A stretch of 36,745 nucleotides of DNA from positions 1 to 36,745 of the forward strand of contig JAKEHZ010000188.1 in assembly GCA_022614735.1 (NCBI GenBank), in the 5' to 3' direction. Below are positions 15,343 to 23,046 of the stretch, piece after piece (the first letter of the stretch is position 1; each line of letters starts with the position of its first letter). The position numbers were made by a program, and so were the translations under genes. The notes below the pieces were generated by a model. It was not told where the DNA came from, searched no databases, and saw nothing but the letters and a program-made list of their open reading frames with translations. The DNA comes from Acidobacteriota bacterium (lineage in GTDB: Bacteria; Acidobacteriota; Blastocatellia; RBC074).

Positions 15343-16336
15343 TTCGGAGACTGCAATTTCGAACGAATCTATCTCGATGCTCTCCGTTCGCGCCGCGCAG
15401 AAGATCATCTACAGGACATTGAAGCCCTCCCCCCTCGGGGAATACCCTCTGCTCAACGCGGAAGCCGGCGCGCGCGTCTTCCTCAAGCACGAAAATCATG
15501 TGCCGACCGGCGCATTCAAAATTCGCGGCGGTCTCAATTTCATGAATAACTTCGCCGCTTTGCGCACTCATCACGGTGTGATTACAGCATCGCGGGGCAA
15601 TCACGGGCAGTCAGTCGCGCTTGCTGCCCAAATCTATTCAATCCCTGCAACCATTGTCGTTCCTTTCGGCAACAATCCGGAGAAGAACGAAGCGATAAGG
15701 GCGTATGGGGCTCGCCTGGTCGAATATGGCCGTGATTTCGACGAGGCTTGCGAAGAAGTTGAGCGGTTATCACAAGCGGAATCTCTGCGCTACATCCATT
15801 CGGCCAATGAGCCTCTTTTGATCAATGGTGTCGGCACTTATGCTTTAGAGATCGTTGATGCAATAGAGGAGCGCGGAGAAAAGATTGATGCGATCTTCGT
15901 ACCAATTGGTCTCGGCAGCGGGATCTGTGGTGTAATAACGGTCTTTCGCGAGCTTTCGCCTGAAACCAGGATCTACGGCGTGCAGGCAGAAGGCTCACCC
16001 AGCATCTTCCTCTCCTGGCAGGCAGGCCACATCGTCGAAACCAAAGATGCGCATACTTTCGCGGATGGAGTAGCCACACGAGTCCCGGCTGAGTTGACTT
16101 TTGACATCATCCGTCGAGGCGTGGATGAAATTGTCCTCGTCTCCGACAGCGAGATCATACGCGCAATTCGTCTGCTCTGGCGCACAACTCATAACCTCGT
16201 GGAGGGCGCCGGGGCAATTGCGACTGCAGCAACGATCAAGCTGCGTGGACTGCTGCAAGGCAAGAATGTCGTAAACATCCTTACTGGCGCAAATCTTGAT
16301 ACGGCTTCGATACGAAAAGTTTTTCAAAACATATAA
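15314..16336 (+). CDS. PLP-dependent threonine/serine ammonia-lyase-like enzyme (1)
   Basis: Fold-type II PLP enzyme of 340 residues from the tryptophan-synthase-beta/threonine dehydratase group, probably deaminating a beta-hydroxy amino acid. The Schiff-base lysine is K69 in VPTGAFKIRGG; the asparagine-loop ITASRGNHGQSVALAAQ and glycine loop VPIGLGSGICGV are present. No C-terminal ACT domain is found, so it is of the short, catabolic type. N-terminal sequence up to YRTLKPSPLGEYPLL is typical. Possible starts are ATG 15314, 15329 (MESNFN) and 15377 (MLSVRAAQ); the first overlaps the 3' end of the O-methyltransferase remnant. A second enzyme of the same fold follows after 6 bp. The two are only distantly similar, so they likely act on different substrates. 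Confidence 0.88.
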   Translation: MASPMESNFNSETAISNESISMLSVRAAQKIIYRTLKPSPLGEYPLLNAEAGARVFLKHENHVPTGAFKIRGGLNFMNNFAALRTHHGVITASRGNHGQSVALAAQIYSIPATIVVPFGNNPEKNEAIRAYGARLVEYGRDFDEACEEVERLSQAESLRYIHSANEPLLINGVGTYALEIVDAIEERGEKIDAIFVPIGLGSGICGVITVFRELSPETRIYGVQAEGSPSIFLSWQAGHIVETKDAHTFADGVATRVPAELTFDIIRRGVDEIVLVSDSEIIRAIRLLWRTTHNLVEGAGAIATAATIKLRGLLQGKNVVNILTGANLDTASIRKVFQNI

Positions 16337-16342
16337 GATAAT

Positions 16343-17290
16343 ATGCTGACTTTCGCTGACATAGTTCAAGCACGCGAACGGATTGGCGGTGTCGCTCACC
16401 GCACGCCTGTTCTTACTTCACGTCAATTCAATGAGATGGCCGGCTGCAAAGTCTTCTTCAAAGCCGAGAACCTGCAACGCGGAGGAGCATTCAAATTCCG
16501 CGGAGCCTACAACAAGATCGCATCGCTCACCGATGATGAGCGAAAACAAGGAATCCTCGCTTACTCTTCCGGCAACCACGCGCAGGCAGTAGCGCTCGCG
16601 GCCCAACTATTTGGGACGCCCGCAGTGATAGTAATGCCTCACGATGCGCCGCAGGCCAAAGTTGCGGCAACCCGCGGTTACGGCGGCGAGATCATTTACT
16701 ACGACCGCTACCAGGAAAACCGTGAGGAAACAGGTGAGCGTATCAGCCGCGAACGTGGTCTGACGCTGGTTCCACCTTTCGACGATTATCTGATAATGGC
16801 CGGGCAAGGCACAGCTGCACTCGAACTGCTCGAAGAGATCCCCGAACTCGATTTTCTCATCATTCCATGCAGCGGCTGTGGATTGCTTGCCGGCTGCTCC
16901 GTTGCTGCCAAGCACTTGCGCGCACAGATTCGCATCTTCGGCGTCGAGCCTGAAGCCGGCAATGACACATGGCAATCACTCCGCAAAGGCGAGCGTATCG
17001 AAATTGCTATCCCACAGACGATTGCCGATGGTCTGCAAACGGCTGCGCCCGGCAAGCTGACTTTCCCGATTGTCCAGGAACTGGTTGATGACATTCTGCT
17101 CGTAAGTGACGACGAGTTGATCGAAACGATGCGCTTTATCCTCGAAAGAATGAAAGTTCTGGTCGAACCTTCGGGCGCGGCCGCGGCCGCGGCCGTGCGA
17201 CACCGCAAACTCGATTTCGACGGCAAGCGCGTTGGAGTGATCCTCTCAGGCGGAAATGTAGATTTAAAAAAGTTGGCGCGATATTTGTGA
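16343..17290 (+). CDS. PLP-dependent threonine/hydroxyaspartate ammonia-lyase-like enzyme (2)
   Basis: Fold-type II PLP enzyme of 315 residues, closest by eye to short threonine dehydratases, serine racemase and threo-3-hydroxyaspartate ammonia-lyase. K51 in LQRGGAFKFRGAYNK is the PLP lysine; SSGNHAQAVALAAQ binds the carboxylate, PCSGCGLLAGC the cofactor phosphate, and VILSGGNVDL the pyridine nitrogen region. MPHDAPQAKVAATRGYGGEI is also typical of the group. There is no ACT domain, hence no isoleucine feedback site. It starts 6 bp after the previous gene (ATG, with TAAGATAAT before it) and is surely in the same transcript. Its stop is immediately followed by an AAACGGAAC-family palindrome. 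Substrate choice (threonine, serine or hydroxyaspartate) cannot be fixed by eye. Confidence 0.9.
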   Translation: MLTFADIVQARERIGGVAHRTPVLTSRQFNEMAGCKVFFKAENLQRGGAFKFRGAYNKIASLTDDERKQGILAYSSGNHAQAVALAAQLFGTPAVIVMPHDAPQAKVAATRGYGGEIIYYDRYQENREETGERISRERGLTLVPPFDDYLIMAGQGTAALELLEEIPELDFLIIPCSGCGLLAGCSVAAKHLRAQIRIFGVEPEAGNDTWQSLRKGERIEIAIPQTIADGLQTAAPGKLTFPIVQELVDDILLVSDDELIETMRFILERMKVLVEPSGAAAAAAVRHRKLDFDGKRVGVILSGGNVDLKKLARYL

Positions 17291-17292
17291 TG

Positions 17293-17390
17293 AAGAGGGA
17301 AAACGGAACAAACGGAAATAACGGAACAAACGGAAAAATCCTAGAGAAATTCCGTTTGTTCCGTTTGTTCCGTTTGTTCCGTTTTCTCTT
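17293..17390. repeat. Inverted repeat, AAACGGAAC family (second copy)
   Basis: Begins three bases after the preceding stop codon. The left arm (AGAGGGAAAACGG, AACAAACGG, AAATAACGG, AACAAACGG) matches 3775-3811 nearly base for base. The right arm has replaced the AAATAACGG word by another AACAAACGG. The central loop is AAAATCCTAGAGAAAT. A degenerate further arm (GATTGTTTCGTTATCTCTC) follows near 17444-17463. Confidence 0.95.
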
Positions 17391-17534
17391 ATTCCATTCA
17401 GCAATCGCTATCCACGATCAAAAGCAGAGCTACCGATTTTTTCGATTGTTTCGTTATCTCTCTTTACACTCTCCCAGAGTGCCGCGTAGAATTTGCGCTT
17501 GCTCAAACTCCTAATGCTCACATAAAGTTTATTT

Positions 17535-18398
17535 ATGGCCTGGTTCAAACGCCAAACCGAAAAGATCAGCGAATTCGCCCCGCCCGAAGAACGAACCGTT
17601 AAAACCGAAGGCATCTTCGTCAAATGCGAGAACGAGGATTGCGGAGCGACCATTTATCGGAAAGACCTGAAAGATAACTTCAACGTCTGCCCGACCTGTG
17701 GCTATCACTTCCGCCTGAGCGCACGCGAACGCCTGCAGTTGCTCTTCGATGAAGGCAAGTATGAAGAGCGCGATGCGGATATCGGCCCGACAGACCCACT
17801 CAATTTTGTCGATAAGGCTCCCTATATCGAACGTCTCAAGAAAGCGCAAAAAGCCACCGGCCTGCTCGATGCGCTGATTACAGGTGCCGGTAATCTCGGC
17901 GGGAGGCCAATCATCATCTGCGCCATGGAGTTCAACTTTATCGGCGGTAGCATGGGCTCGGTTGTCGGCGAAAAGATTACGCTGGCAATTGAACATTGTC
18001 TCGAGAAGAGAATGCCATTGATCATCGTCTCCTGCTCCGGTGGCGCACGGATGCAGGAGGGCGCCCTTTCACTGATGCAGATGGCAAAGATCTCGGCTGC
18101 GCTTGCGCGGCTCGATGATGCCAGACTTCCCTACCTCTCCTTGATGACCCATCCGACTACGGGAGGCGTGACAGCCAGCTTCGCGATGCTGGGTGATATG
18201 AATATCGCCGAGCCGGGGGCTATCATCGGTTTTGCCGGCGCACGTGTGATCGAACAGACAATTCGTCAAAAACTCCCGAAGGGATTCCAACGCTCCGAAT
18301 TCTTGCTTGAACACGGAATGCTCGACGCTGTGGTTGACCGCCGCAAGCTGCGCGATTTCCTGATCAATGCACTGACTTTTACCGGACCGGATCAGTAA
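17535..18398 (+). CDS. accD: Acetyl-CoA carboxylase carboxyltransferase subunit beta
   Basis: Beta subunit of the carboxyltransferase half of acetyl-CoA carboxylase; with AccA it transfers CO2 from carboxybiotin to acetyl-CoA to make malonyl-CoA for fatty acids. The 287-residue length is standard. The N-terminal zinc ribbon has cysteines 31, 36, 52 and 55 (KCENEDCG...VCPTCGYHF); the first pair is spaced by four residues rather than the usual two. The crotonase-type core shows MEFNFIGGSMGSVVGEKITL, VSCSGGARMQEG, MTHPTTGGVTASFAMLGD and GFAGARVIEQTIRQKLP. The ATG start gives MAWFKR, typical of AccD. It is flanked on both sides by palindromes and has no accA or folC next to it, so it is probably monocistronic. 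Confidence 0.98.
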   Translation: MAWFKRQTEKISEFAPPEERTVKTEGIFVKCENEDCGATIYRKDLKDNFNVCPTCGYHFRLSARERLQLLFDEGKYEERDADIGPTDPLNFVDKAPYIERLKKAQKATGLLDALITGAGNLGGRPIIICAMEFNFIGGSMGSVVGEKITLAIEHCLEKRMPLIIVSCSGGARMQEGALSLMQMAKISAALARLDDARLPYLSLMTHPTTGGVTASFAMLGDMNIAEPGAIIGFAGARVIEQTIRQKLPKGFQRSEFLLEHGMLDAVVDRRKLRDFLINALTFTGPDQ

Positions 18399-18402
18399 GA
18401 AT

Positions 18403-18562
18403 TACTGATTGCGGATTGCGGATTGCGGATTGATGTACAGCAACCTTTCCAGGTTGCTGTTGTTTCCTCAATGGTCACATCAGCGAGTTAACAGCAACCT
18501 GGAAAGGTTGCTGTACATCAATCCGCAATCCGCAATCCGCAATCCGCAATCCGCAATCAGTA
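18403..18562. repeat. Nested inverted repeat: ATTGCGG arms around a second palindrome
   Basis: Outer arms: TACTGATTGCGG with three heptads on the left, five on the right. Inside sit two copies, in inverted orientation, of a 25-bp segment (ACAGCAACCTTTCCAGGTTG...) that is itself palindromic. The central spacer of about 28 bp ends the structure. It lies between accD and the M28 peptidase gene, whose ATG is 12 bp after the element, so much of that gene's leader is repeat. Confidence 0.95.
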
Positions 18563-18574
18563 GTCCGCGATAAT

Positions 18575-19561
18575 ATGTTACGAATTTCTCTTATTATCTT
18601 CATCGCGACGGTTGCATTTGCCTGCACGAAAAATGCCGCATCGCCTGTAAAGACCCCAGAAGTGGCATCCAATCCGACATCAAGCAATAGCAACAAGTCA
18701 GCTGATTTTGATGGTGAGCGGGCACTCGCACACGTTAAAGCTCAGGTCGAATTCGGGCCGCGTCCAGCCGGTTCAGCGGCTTCGGATAAAACGAGCGCAT
18801 ACATTATGCGCGAGCTGGGAAGCTATGGCCTAAAACCCGCATTGGATGTCTTCACTGCCACTACACCGCGCGGTAAAGTGAAAATGAAGAATGTCATTGC
18901 CGAACTGCCGGGCGAGACTTCAGATATCATCATCATTGCCAGCCACTATGACACCAAATATTTCAAGGAGTTTACTTTCGTCGGTGCCAATGATGCCGGG
19001 TCAAGTACCGGCGCACTGCTCGAAATCGCCCGCGTCATGGCTGCCGACAGAGCTGCAGGAAAACCAAAACGCCGCCTTACCTATCAATTTGTCTTTTTCG
19101 ACGGTGAAGAGGCCTTCTGCCGGGAATGGAGCGAATGTCTCAATGGTCAGGATAATACTTACGGAAGCCGCTATATGGTCGAGCGACTAAAAAAGGAGAA
19201 GCAATTGAACCGCATCAAGGCGATGATCCTGCTTGATATGGTCGGAGATAAGGATTTAAAAATCTTTCGCGAGGATAATTCTTCACCCTGGCTTGTCGAA
19301 TCTATCTGGAGCACAGCGCGTCAGCTCAACCTCGCCAGGCATTTTCCCAATCAAACCCATACGATTACTGACGATCACATACCCTTCCTCAAGGAAGGTA
19401 TACCTGCCGTCGATTTGATTGATTTTGATTACGGTCTAGAAGAGAATAATTATTGGCACACGGAAGAAGATACATTAGACAAAATAAGTGCGCAAAGTTT
19501 GGAGATCGTAGGTGATGTCGTGCTCGAGAGTCTTAATCGGATCGAAGCGCAAATAAGGTAA
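18575..19561 (+). CDS. M28-family lipoprotein, glutaminyl-peptide cyclotransferase-like
   Basis: Envelope lipoprotein of 328 residues with a zinc-peptidase M28 fold. The signal sequence MLRISLIIFIATVAFACTKN ends in lipobox AFAC; a polar S/N linker follows. Metal-site candidates are IASHYDTK (His, Asp), VGANDAGSSTGALLEIAR (Asp), FFDGEEAF (Glu pair), LLDMVGDKDL (Asp) and NNYWHTEEDTLD (His). The combination of a WSE-x-QD-TYGSR insertion, TDDHIPFLKEGIPAVDLIDF and YWHT-x-xDT matches bacterial glutaminyl cyclases better than aminopeptidases, so it may cyclise N-terminal glutamine of exported proteins; a plain aminopeptidase remains possible. Many exported proteins in this window would have Gln at +1 after AQ-type signal sites, which fits such a role (inference). 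Confidence 0.9.
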   Translation: MLRISLIIFIATVAFACTKNAASPVKTPEVASNPTSSNSNKSADFDGERALAHVKAQVEFGPRPAGSAASDKTSAYIMRELGSYGLKPALDVFTATTPRGKVKMKNVIAELPGETSDIIIIASHYDTKYFKEFTFVGANDAGSSTGALLEIARVMAADRAAGKPKRRLTYQFVFFDGEEAFCREWSECLNGQDNTYGSRYMVERLKKEKQLNRIKAMILLDMVGDKDLKIFREDNSSPWLVESIWSTARQLNLARHFPNQTHTITDDHIPFLKEGIPAVDLIDFDYGLEENNYWHTEEDTLDKISAQSLEIVGDVVLESLNRIEAQIR

Positions 19562-19893
19562 CGCGAGACTCCGAGCTGAATTTCATTAGATCTCTCTGAT
19601 GATGAAGTGACACACTTGCCGAAAACGAAAATCTTTTAAGACGGTCGTCGGGAGAGGCAAGTGCGCCATTTTGTAGTAGAATAACCCCACATGATCACCC
19701 CCCTTATAGGTCTTTTACTGTAACCCAATGATTCAGATTTGCGTCTGGAAGTATATCGCCCTGCAGAGAGCAAAGATCCAGACACGAACGGATTGACAAT
19801 TGCAATGAACCTTACCTTGAGCAGGCTCATCGGACTTTCACTCTGTATCTCCCTTTTGGAGATACAATAATCTGAAAAGGAAGAGGGAAGATA
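19562..19893. other. Intergenic region upstream of the DUF4177-like gene
   Basis: About 330 bp with no supportable gene. The frame at 19636-19830 (minus) lacks motifs. A compact hairpin lies near its end (separate entry). A promoter for the downstream gene is expected but not confidently placed. Confidence 0.5.
19845..19865 (+). promoter_or_regulatory. Short perfect hairpin in the leader of the DUF4177-like gene
   Basis: GTATCTCC and GGAGATAC form an 8-bp perfect stem around CTTTT, ending 28 bp before the ATG at 19894. Downstream are ATAATCTG and a strong AGGAAGAGGGAAG ribosome-binding region. It could be a leader structure or a dyad operator; it has no T-run, so it is not a typical terminator. 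Confidence 0.4.
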
Positions 19894-20142
19894 ATGAAAT
19901 GGGAATACCGAACGGTGGACTGGGGCGAGATTCGTAAAATCGGCTCTCGCATCACAGGCGAAGATTTCATTGATGCCAACGTTGACGCTGGCTTGAATTC
20001 GCTCGGTCAGGACGGTTGGGAACTAGTGGATGTATACGTTGACGGCTTTGCTATGCATCGCAGCAACAAAGGTGAGGAGTTGCTTGCCAGCAGTCGTTAC
20101 GTCAAATACACCTTCAAACGAGCCTTCATCGAAAAAGAATAA
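19894..20142 (+). CDS. Small DUF4177-like protein
   Basis: Cytoplasmic 82-residue protein with the short WEY-x-TV ... LN-x-LG-x-DGWELVDVYVDG pattern of DUF4177-type proteins, a small beta-alpha-beta domain of unknown function. The middle insert (IGSRITGEDFIDANVDAG) is longer than in the shortest members. A strong purine-rich ribosome-binding site (GGAAGAGGGAAG) precedes the ATG. There is no signal peptide. It stands alone, converging with the next small gene. The assignment is by pattern recognition; no function can be given. Confidence 0.78.
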   Translation: MKWEYRTVDWGEIRKIGSRITGEDFIDANVDAGLNSLGQDGWELVDVYVDGFAMHRSNKGEELLASSRYVKYTFKRAFIEKE

Positions 20143-20187
20143 TGAATGATGAGTGGTGGTAACCGGAGAAACGCAGACATTGGCCCA

Positions 20188-20418
20188 TCACTCATCGCTA
20201 TTCTTATGGCCGATTAATTCTTTGATGTCAGAAAAAAGGACCTTGGTGATCTTGCCATCCAGCGCGCGTATTTTGACTGCCGGCTTGCTGAAAGGCTGAG
20301 TGCTGCGAAGATTATCGATACGTCCGCGCACACTCTTTCCATCATTGGTGACAACCTCAACATCATCGCTGTCGAGCATCTCCTGTAGCTTCTCCATAAT
20401 CGTGAAAAAATCGTTCAA
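20188..20418 (-). CDS. Small hypothetical protein with Sm/SH3-like strand pattern
   Basis: A 76-residue cytoplasmic protein. An N-terminal amphipathic helix (FFTIMEKLQEMLDSDD) is followed by alternating strands: VEVVTNDGKSVRGRIDNL, AVKIRALDGKITKVLFSDI, KELIGHK. This is the rhythm of a small five-stranded barrel (Sm-like or SH3-like), often nucleic-acid or peptide binding, but that is inference. The start is probably TTG at 20418, ten bases after GGAGG; an ATG at 20397 (MEKLQEM) is the alternative. It converges with the DUF4177-like gene and has an ATTGCGG-type palindrome directly upstream. I do not recognise a named family. Confidence 0.7.
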   Translation of the reverse strand: MNDFFTIMEKLQEMLDSDDVEVVTNDGKSVRGRIDNLRSTQPFSKPAVKIRALDGKITKVLFSDIKELIGHKNSDE

Positions 20419-20441
20419 GGCTACTCATCCTCCCTGACTAT

Positions 20442-20577
20442 CCTGATTGCGGATTGCGGACTACTGATTGCGGATTGCGGATTTTCTCAATCGAAATCCA
20501 CCAGGAACCCGAGAACTCTCATTCAACAAAATCCGCAATCCGCAATCCGCAATCAGTAGTCCGCAATCCGCAATCAG
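20442..20577. repeat. Inverted repeat with ATTGCGG heptad arms (with ACTACTG spacers)
   Basis: Left: CTGATTGCGGATTGCGGACT, ACTGATTGCGGATTGCGGAT, TTT. Right: complementary CCGCAAT words with CAGTAGT spacers. The loop is about 47 bp and itself weakly structured. The right arm contains the stop codon of the CPBP protease gene (20574-20576), and the left arm lies in the leader of the small gene downstream. Confidence 0.95.
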
Positions 20578-21470
20578 TAGTCGAATCCAAACCATTGACA
20601 GATTATAACCATTGCTGCTTTGGCCGGTCGATTCTCCGTCATTTCAGCGGGCGCCGCCAGCAATGCAACAGACTGAATTCCATTATAAATCAGATGGGTC
20701 GCAACGCACGGCAGTAGTTTGCCCGTCGCAGCGCGAAGTATTGTCAACACGAGGCTCAGCGAAACGATAGCCGTCAGTGCCGCGTAACTCTCCCGATATT
20801 GAAAATAGTGCACCCCCGCGAAAAGAGCCGTTACCAGAGCGATGCCTGCAGTTTTTCCCCACACACGTTCTATGCCCGAATAGAGAACGCCACGATAGAC
20901 AACCTCCTCCACCAGCGGAGCTGTTAAGACTGCAAGCGCAGCAACCATTACCCGCACGGCTGTTCCCATTTTCAACAATTTATCGAGATCTGTCTCTTTA
21001 TGTGGAAGATATTTTTCGGAGAGATACGCAACGCCCATCATTAAAAAGGCCAACCCCACAGCGTGGACCCACTTGAACTGCGTGTGCCAGCTCCATCCCA
21101 GAGTCTGCCAGAACGGGCGCTGCCCGCGACCACTCACCACCGCCCAACAAATAAACAGTGTCAATAGATGAGCCGGAAAAGTCGATGCAATTGAAAGCAC
21201 AGCCAGCAACCAGTCAATCTCGAATTGCTGTGGCATCCTCCCTGTCTGAACCATCGTAATTGCCAGCCATAATATGATTGCGATGATCTGAAACCCAATG
21301 ATCAAGACAACGCTTGAGAGCCACACGAGCAATCCGGTTCCAGGGCCCCAGATCTTCTCCTCCTGTTGCATCACAGGGTAAGAGGGAGTGGCGCAGGTTG
21401 GGCAGTCCAATCCTGAAGCTGGATCGAGAGCGTTACCGCATTTGGGGCAATAGGTGGTTAGTGGCGACAT
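20574..21470 (-). CDS. CPBP-family intramembrane metalloprotease with N-terminal zinc ribbon
   Basis: Membrane protein of 298 residues. It opens with a zinc-ribbon (YCPKCG, C8/C11, and DCPTC, C23/C26), then has about seven hydrophobic segments starting at residue 45. The CPBP (CAAX protease/bacteriocin-processing, formerly Abi) signature is present: EEVVYRG (E188, E189, R193) and FAGVHYFQY (H221), and a third segment ending CVATHLIYNGIQS with H and N. These residues form the catalytic site of the intramembrane glutamic/metallo-type proteases. Substrate is unknown. The zinc ribbon suggests recruitment to a protein partner (inference). The ATG start lacks an obvious ribosome-binding site. The last residues (WFGFDY) and stop run into a repeat arm. 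Confidence 0.9.
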   Translation of the reverse strand: MSPLTTYCPKCGNALDPASGLDCPTCATPSYPVMQQEEKIWGPGTGLLVWLSSVVLIIGFQIIAIILWLAITMVQTGRMPQQFEIDWLLAVLSIASTFPAHLLTLFICWAVVSGRGQRPFWQTLGWSWHTQFKWVHAVGLAFLMMGVAYLSEKYLPHKETDLDKLLKMGTAVRVMVAALAVLTAPLVEEVVYRGVLYSGIERVWGKTAGIALVTALFAGVHYFQYRESYAALTAIVSLSLVLTILRAATGKLLPCVATHLIYNGIQSVALLAAPAEMTENRPAKAAMVIICQWFGFDY

Positions 21471-21511
21471 AGACGATTATTTCCCATTCTCCATCTTCCA
21501 TTTGATATCTG

Positions 21512-22051
21512 TCATTTATCATCTGCGACGATCAAGCTCCGGGCGAGAAGGAGAGTGATGATCGTCTTAGAATCTTCGATCTCGCCGCACATAGCCATCC
21601 CTATTGCTTCAGCTAATGGTAAATAAACTATTTCCACGAACTCGTCGTGATCGAGGGATTGTGGCATAGGCGTCAACTCAGTCGCGAGATAGACGTGAAG
21701 CTTCTCTTCGCAAAATCCCGGTGTCGAGTAGAACTCTACGAGTTTCTCAAGCCGTCCGGCACGAAAACCTGTCTCCTGCTCGATCTCGCGCGCCGCACAT
21801 GCTGCAGGGGCCTCGCCTTTTTCAATCCTGCCTGCGGGAATCTCCAGCAGTTCGCGTCGCGTCGGGTGGCGATATTGTCTGACTAGCGCGACTCGCCCGT
21901 CATCGAAGAGCGGCAATCCGCCCGCGCCACCCCGATGCCGCACAACCTCACGGACAACTTCAAGACCGTTTTCTTCCAGCAACAGATCACGGTCAACATC
22001 GAATATGAGACCATTGAAGATTCTTTTTGATTCGAGTAAATGTCTTGGCAA
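21512..22051 (-). CDS. nudF: ADP-ribose pyrophosphatase-type Nudix hydrolase
   Basis: Cytoplasmic hydrolase of about 179 residues that splits ADP-ribose or a related sugar nucleotide to AMP and sugar phosphate. The Nudix box is complete: G74-x5-E80-x7-REIEQETGF (residues 88-96). Upstream VVRHRGGAGGLPLFDDGRVA and LVRQYRHPTRRELLEIPAG, and downstream the FYSTPGFCEEKLHVYLATEL stretch, identify the NudF/ADPRase subgroup (proline about 15 residues after the box). Start is TTG at 22051 with AAGG before it; no ATG precedes MPRHLLESKRIF. It follows the TonB-domain gene after a short gap with a lone CTTGGCG repeat arm, and is followed by the CPBP protease, all minus strand. Confidence 0.92.
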   Translation of the reverse strand: MPRHLLESKRIFNGLIFDVDRDLLLEENGLEVVREVVRHRGGAGGLPLFDDGRVALVRQYRHPTRRELLEIPAGRIEKGEAPAACAAREIEQETGFRAGRLEKLVEFYSTPGFCEEKLHVYLATELTPMPQSLDHDEFVEIVYLPLAEAIGMAMCGEIEDSKTIITLLLARSLIVADDK

Positions 22052-22078
22052 TCTTTAACCTTTTCTCTAATAGGTTAA

Positions 22079-22110
22079 TATCTTGGCGCTCTTGGCGTCT
22101 TGGCGGTTTA
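22079..22110. repeat. Solo CTTGGCG-type repeat arm
   Basis: Three CTTGGCG words (CTTGGCGCT, CTTGGCGT, CTTGGCGG) then TTTATT, the same series as the right arm of the palindrome at 35114-35178, but here with no opposite arm. It ends at the stop of the TonB-domain gene. A half-element or a product of arm loss. Confidence 0.7.
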
Positions 22111-23046
22111 TTAGAGCGGCCCCTCCTTGTTCAAAATAATCGTCTCACGATAAGTCGCGTACGTCGGTCGACCATTCAATTTCGCCGGGTTGAACCGATA
22201 TTGCCTGAATGCTTCAATCGCTTTCGGGTTAAAAGCCGCATCAGGCGTATCGAGCACACGCACGTTGGTCACGCGTCCTTCAGGTGTAATGATGCCAGTC
22301 AGCGTGATTGATCCACTTACCCGGGCACCCGGAGGGAATTTCAGAGGGGTGCGATTGATGAGCGCGGGCATGATAAACGTATCGCTTTCGCCTAATTCAA
22401 CTTTTGAACCGAATTGATCGGTCGGGCGCGAAATATCACTGGGTTTGTTCGCCAGGCTGCGCGCCGTCTGCACCGCTGGCGTAACCGTCACGAGCAGCGC
22501 GCGTTTTTCCGGTGTGCGTTCGGGTCCATTAGGCCCCATAAATTCGCGGACGCCGAACCCTCCCTGTCCTCCACGCAACATTACTGTCTCATAACTGTTC
22601 GCCGCTACGCTCTTCACGTCGAGCAGAACCTGATCGTCGTACCGAGCAACGAAATCAAAGGTCACGTCGTTCTTGGTGATTATTCGCGGCGTAATTGTGA
22701 AAGATAATATTTTGTCATTCATCGGCTGTGTATCGGTGAAGCTTTCCCCCTCGGCTAAACCGATAGTGCGGATATGCCGGATTTTCAACTCCTCTGCTCC
22801 ATAGTTACGCGAGATATATTCAATCTCTTCTTCCGCAGTCGAAACAGTTTGTTTGAGCGCATTGACCTGTGTGAACTGTTTCGAACGCGTATCGTCAAAT
22901 TGATAGATCGCCACAGTCACACCTACTCCGTATTCGTTCTTGCGTAATAGTTGCGCGTGGGCGGTGATTGAAGTCGCAATGAAGATGAACAACAATGCGC
23001 CCATACGGTAAAGATGACTATCATTCCACATCATTTTCGTTCTCAT
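22111..23046 (-). CDS. TonB C-terminal domain (energy-transducer-like) secreted protein
   Basis: Exported protein of about 311 residues. Its signal segment (MGALLFIFIATSITAHA) is followed by a unique N-terminal region (about 40-220) with repeated beta-type pattern. The last about 80 residues form a TonB C-terminal domain: GARVSGSITLTGIITPEGRV, TNVRVLDTPDAAFNPKAIEA, FRQYRFNPAKLNGRPTYATY. This version is used in many acidobacterial secreted proteins and does not prove coupling to ExbB/D. The start is placed at the ATG at 23046, six bases after GAGGA, rather than at the frame opening at 23061; it overlaps the end of rsmI by 26 bp, suggesting translational coupling. The unique domain may be involved in surface or outer-membrane functions (inference). 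Confidence 0.85.
   Translation of the reverse strand: MRTKMMWNDSHLYRMGALLFIFIATSITAHAQLLRKNEYGVGVTVAIYQFDDTRSKQFTQVNALKQTVSTAEEEIEYISRNYGAEELKIRHIRTIGLAEGESFTDTQPMNDKILSFTITPRIITKNDVTFDFVARYDDQVLLDVKSVAANSYETVMLRGGQGGFGVREFMGPNGPERTPEKRALLVTVTPAVQTARSLANKPSDISRPTDQFGSKVELGESDTFIMPALINRTPLKFPPGARVSGSITLTGIITPEGRVTNVRVLDTPDAAFNPKAIEAFRQYRFNPAKLNGRPTYATYRETIILNKEGPL

Noticed and set aside
17287..17514. Open frame over the AAACGGAAC palindrome giving a repetitive FRLFRLFR-type peptide
   Set aside because: The peptide is only a translation of the tandem repeat arms, with no ribosome-binding site; similar frames appear over other palindromes.
20442..20577. Regular repeats considered as a CRISPR array
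   Set aside because: The units are 7 bp, directly adjacent without unique spacers, and mirrored in two arms; there are no cas genes. The same applies to the other heptad arrays.
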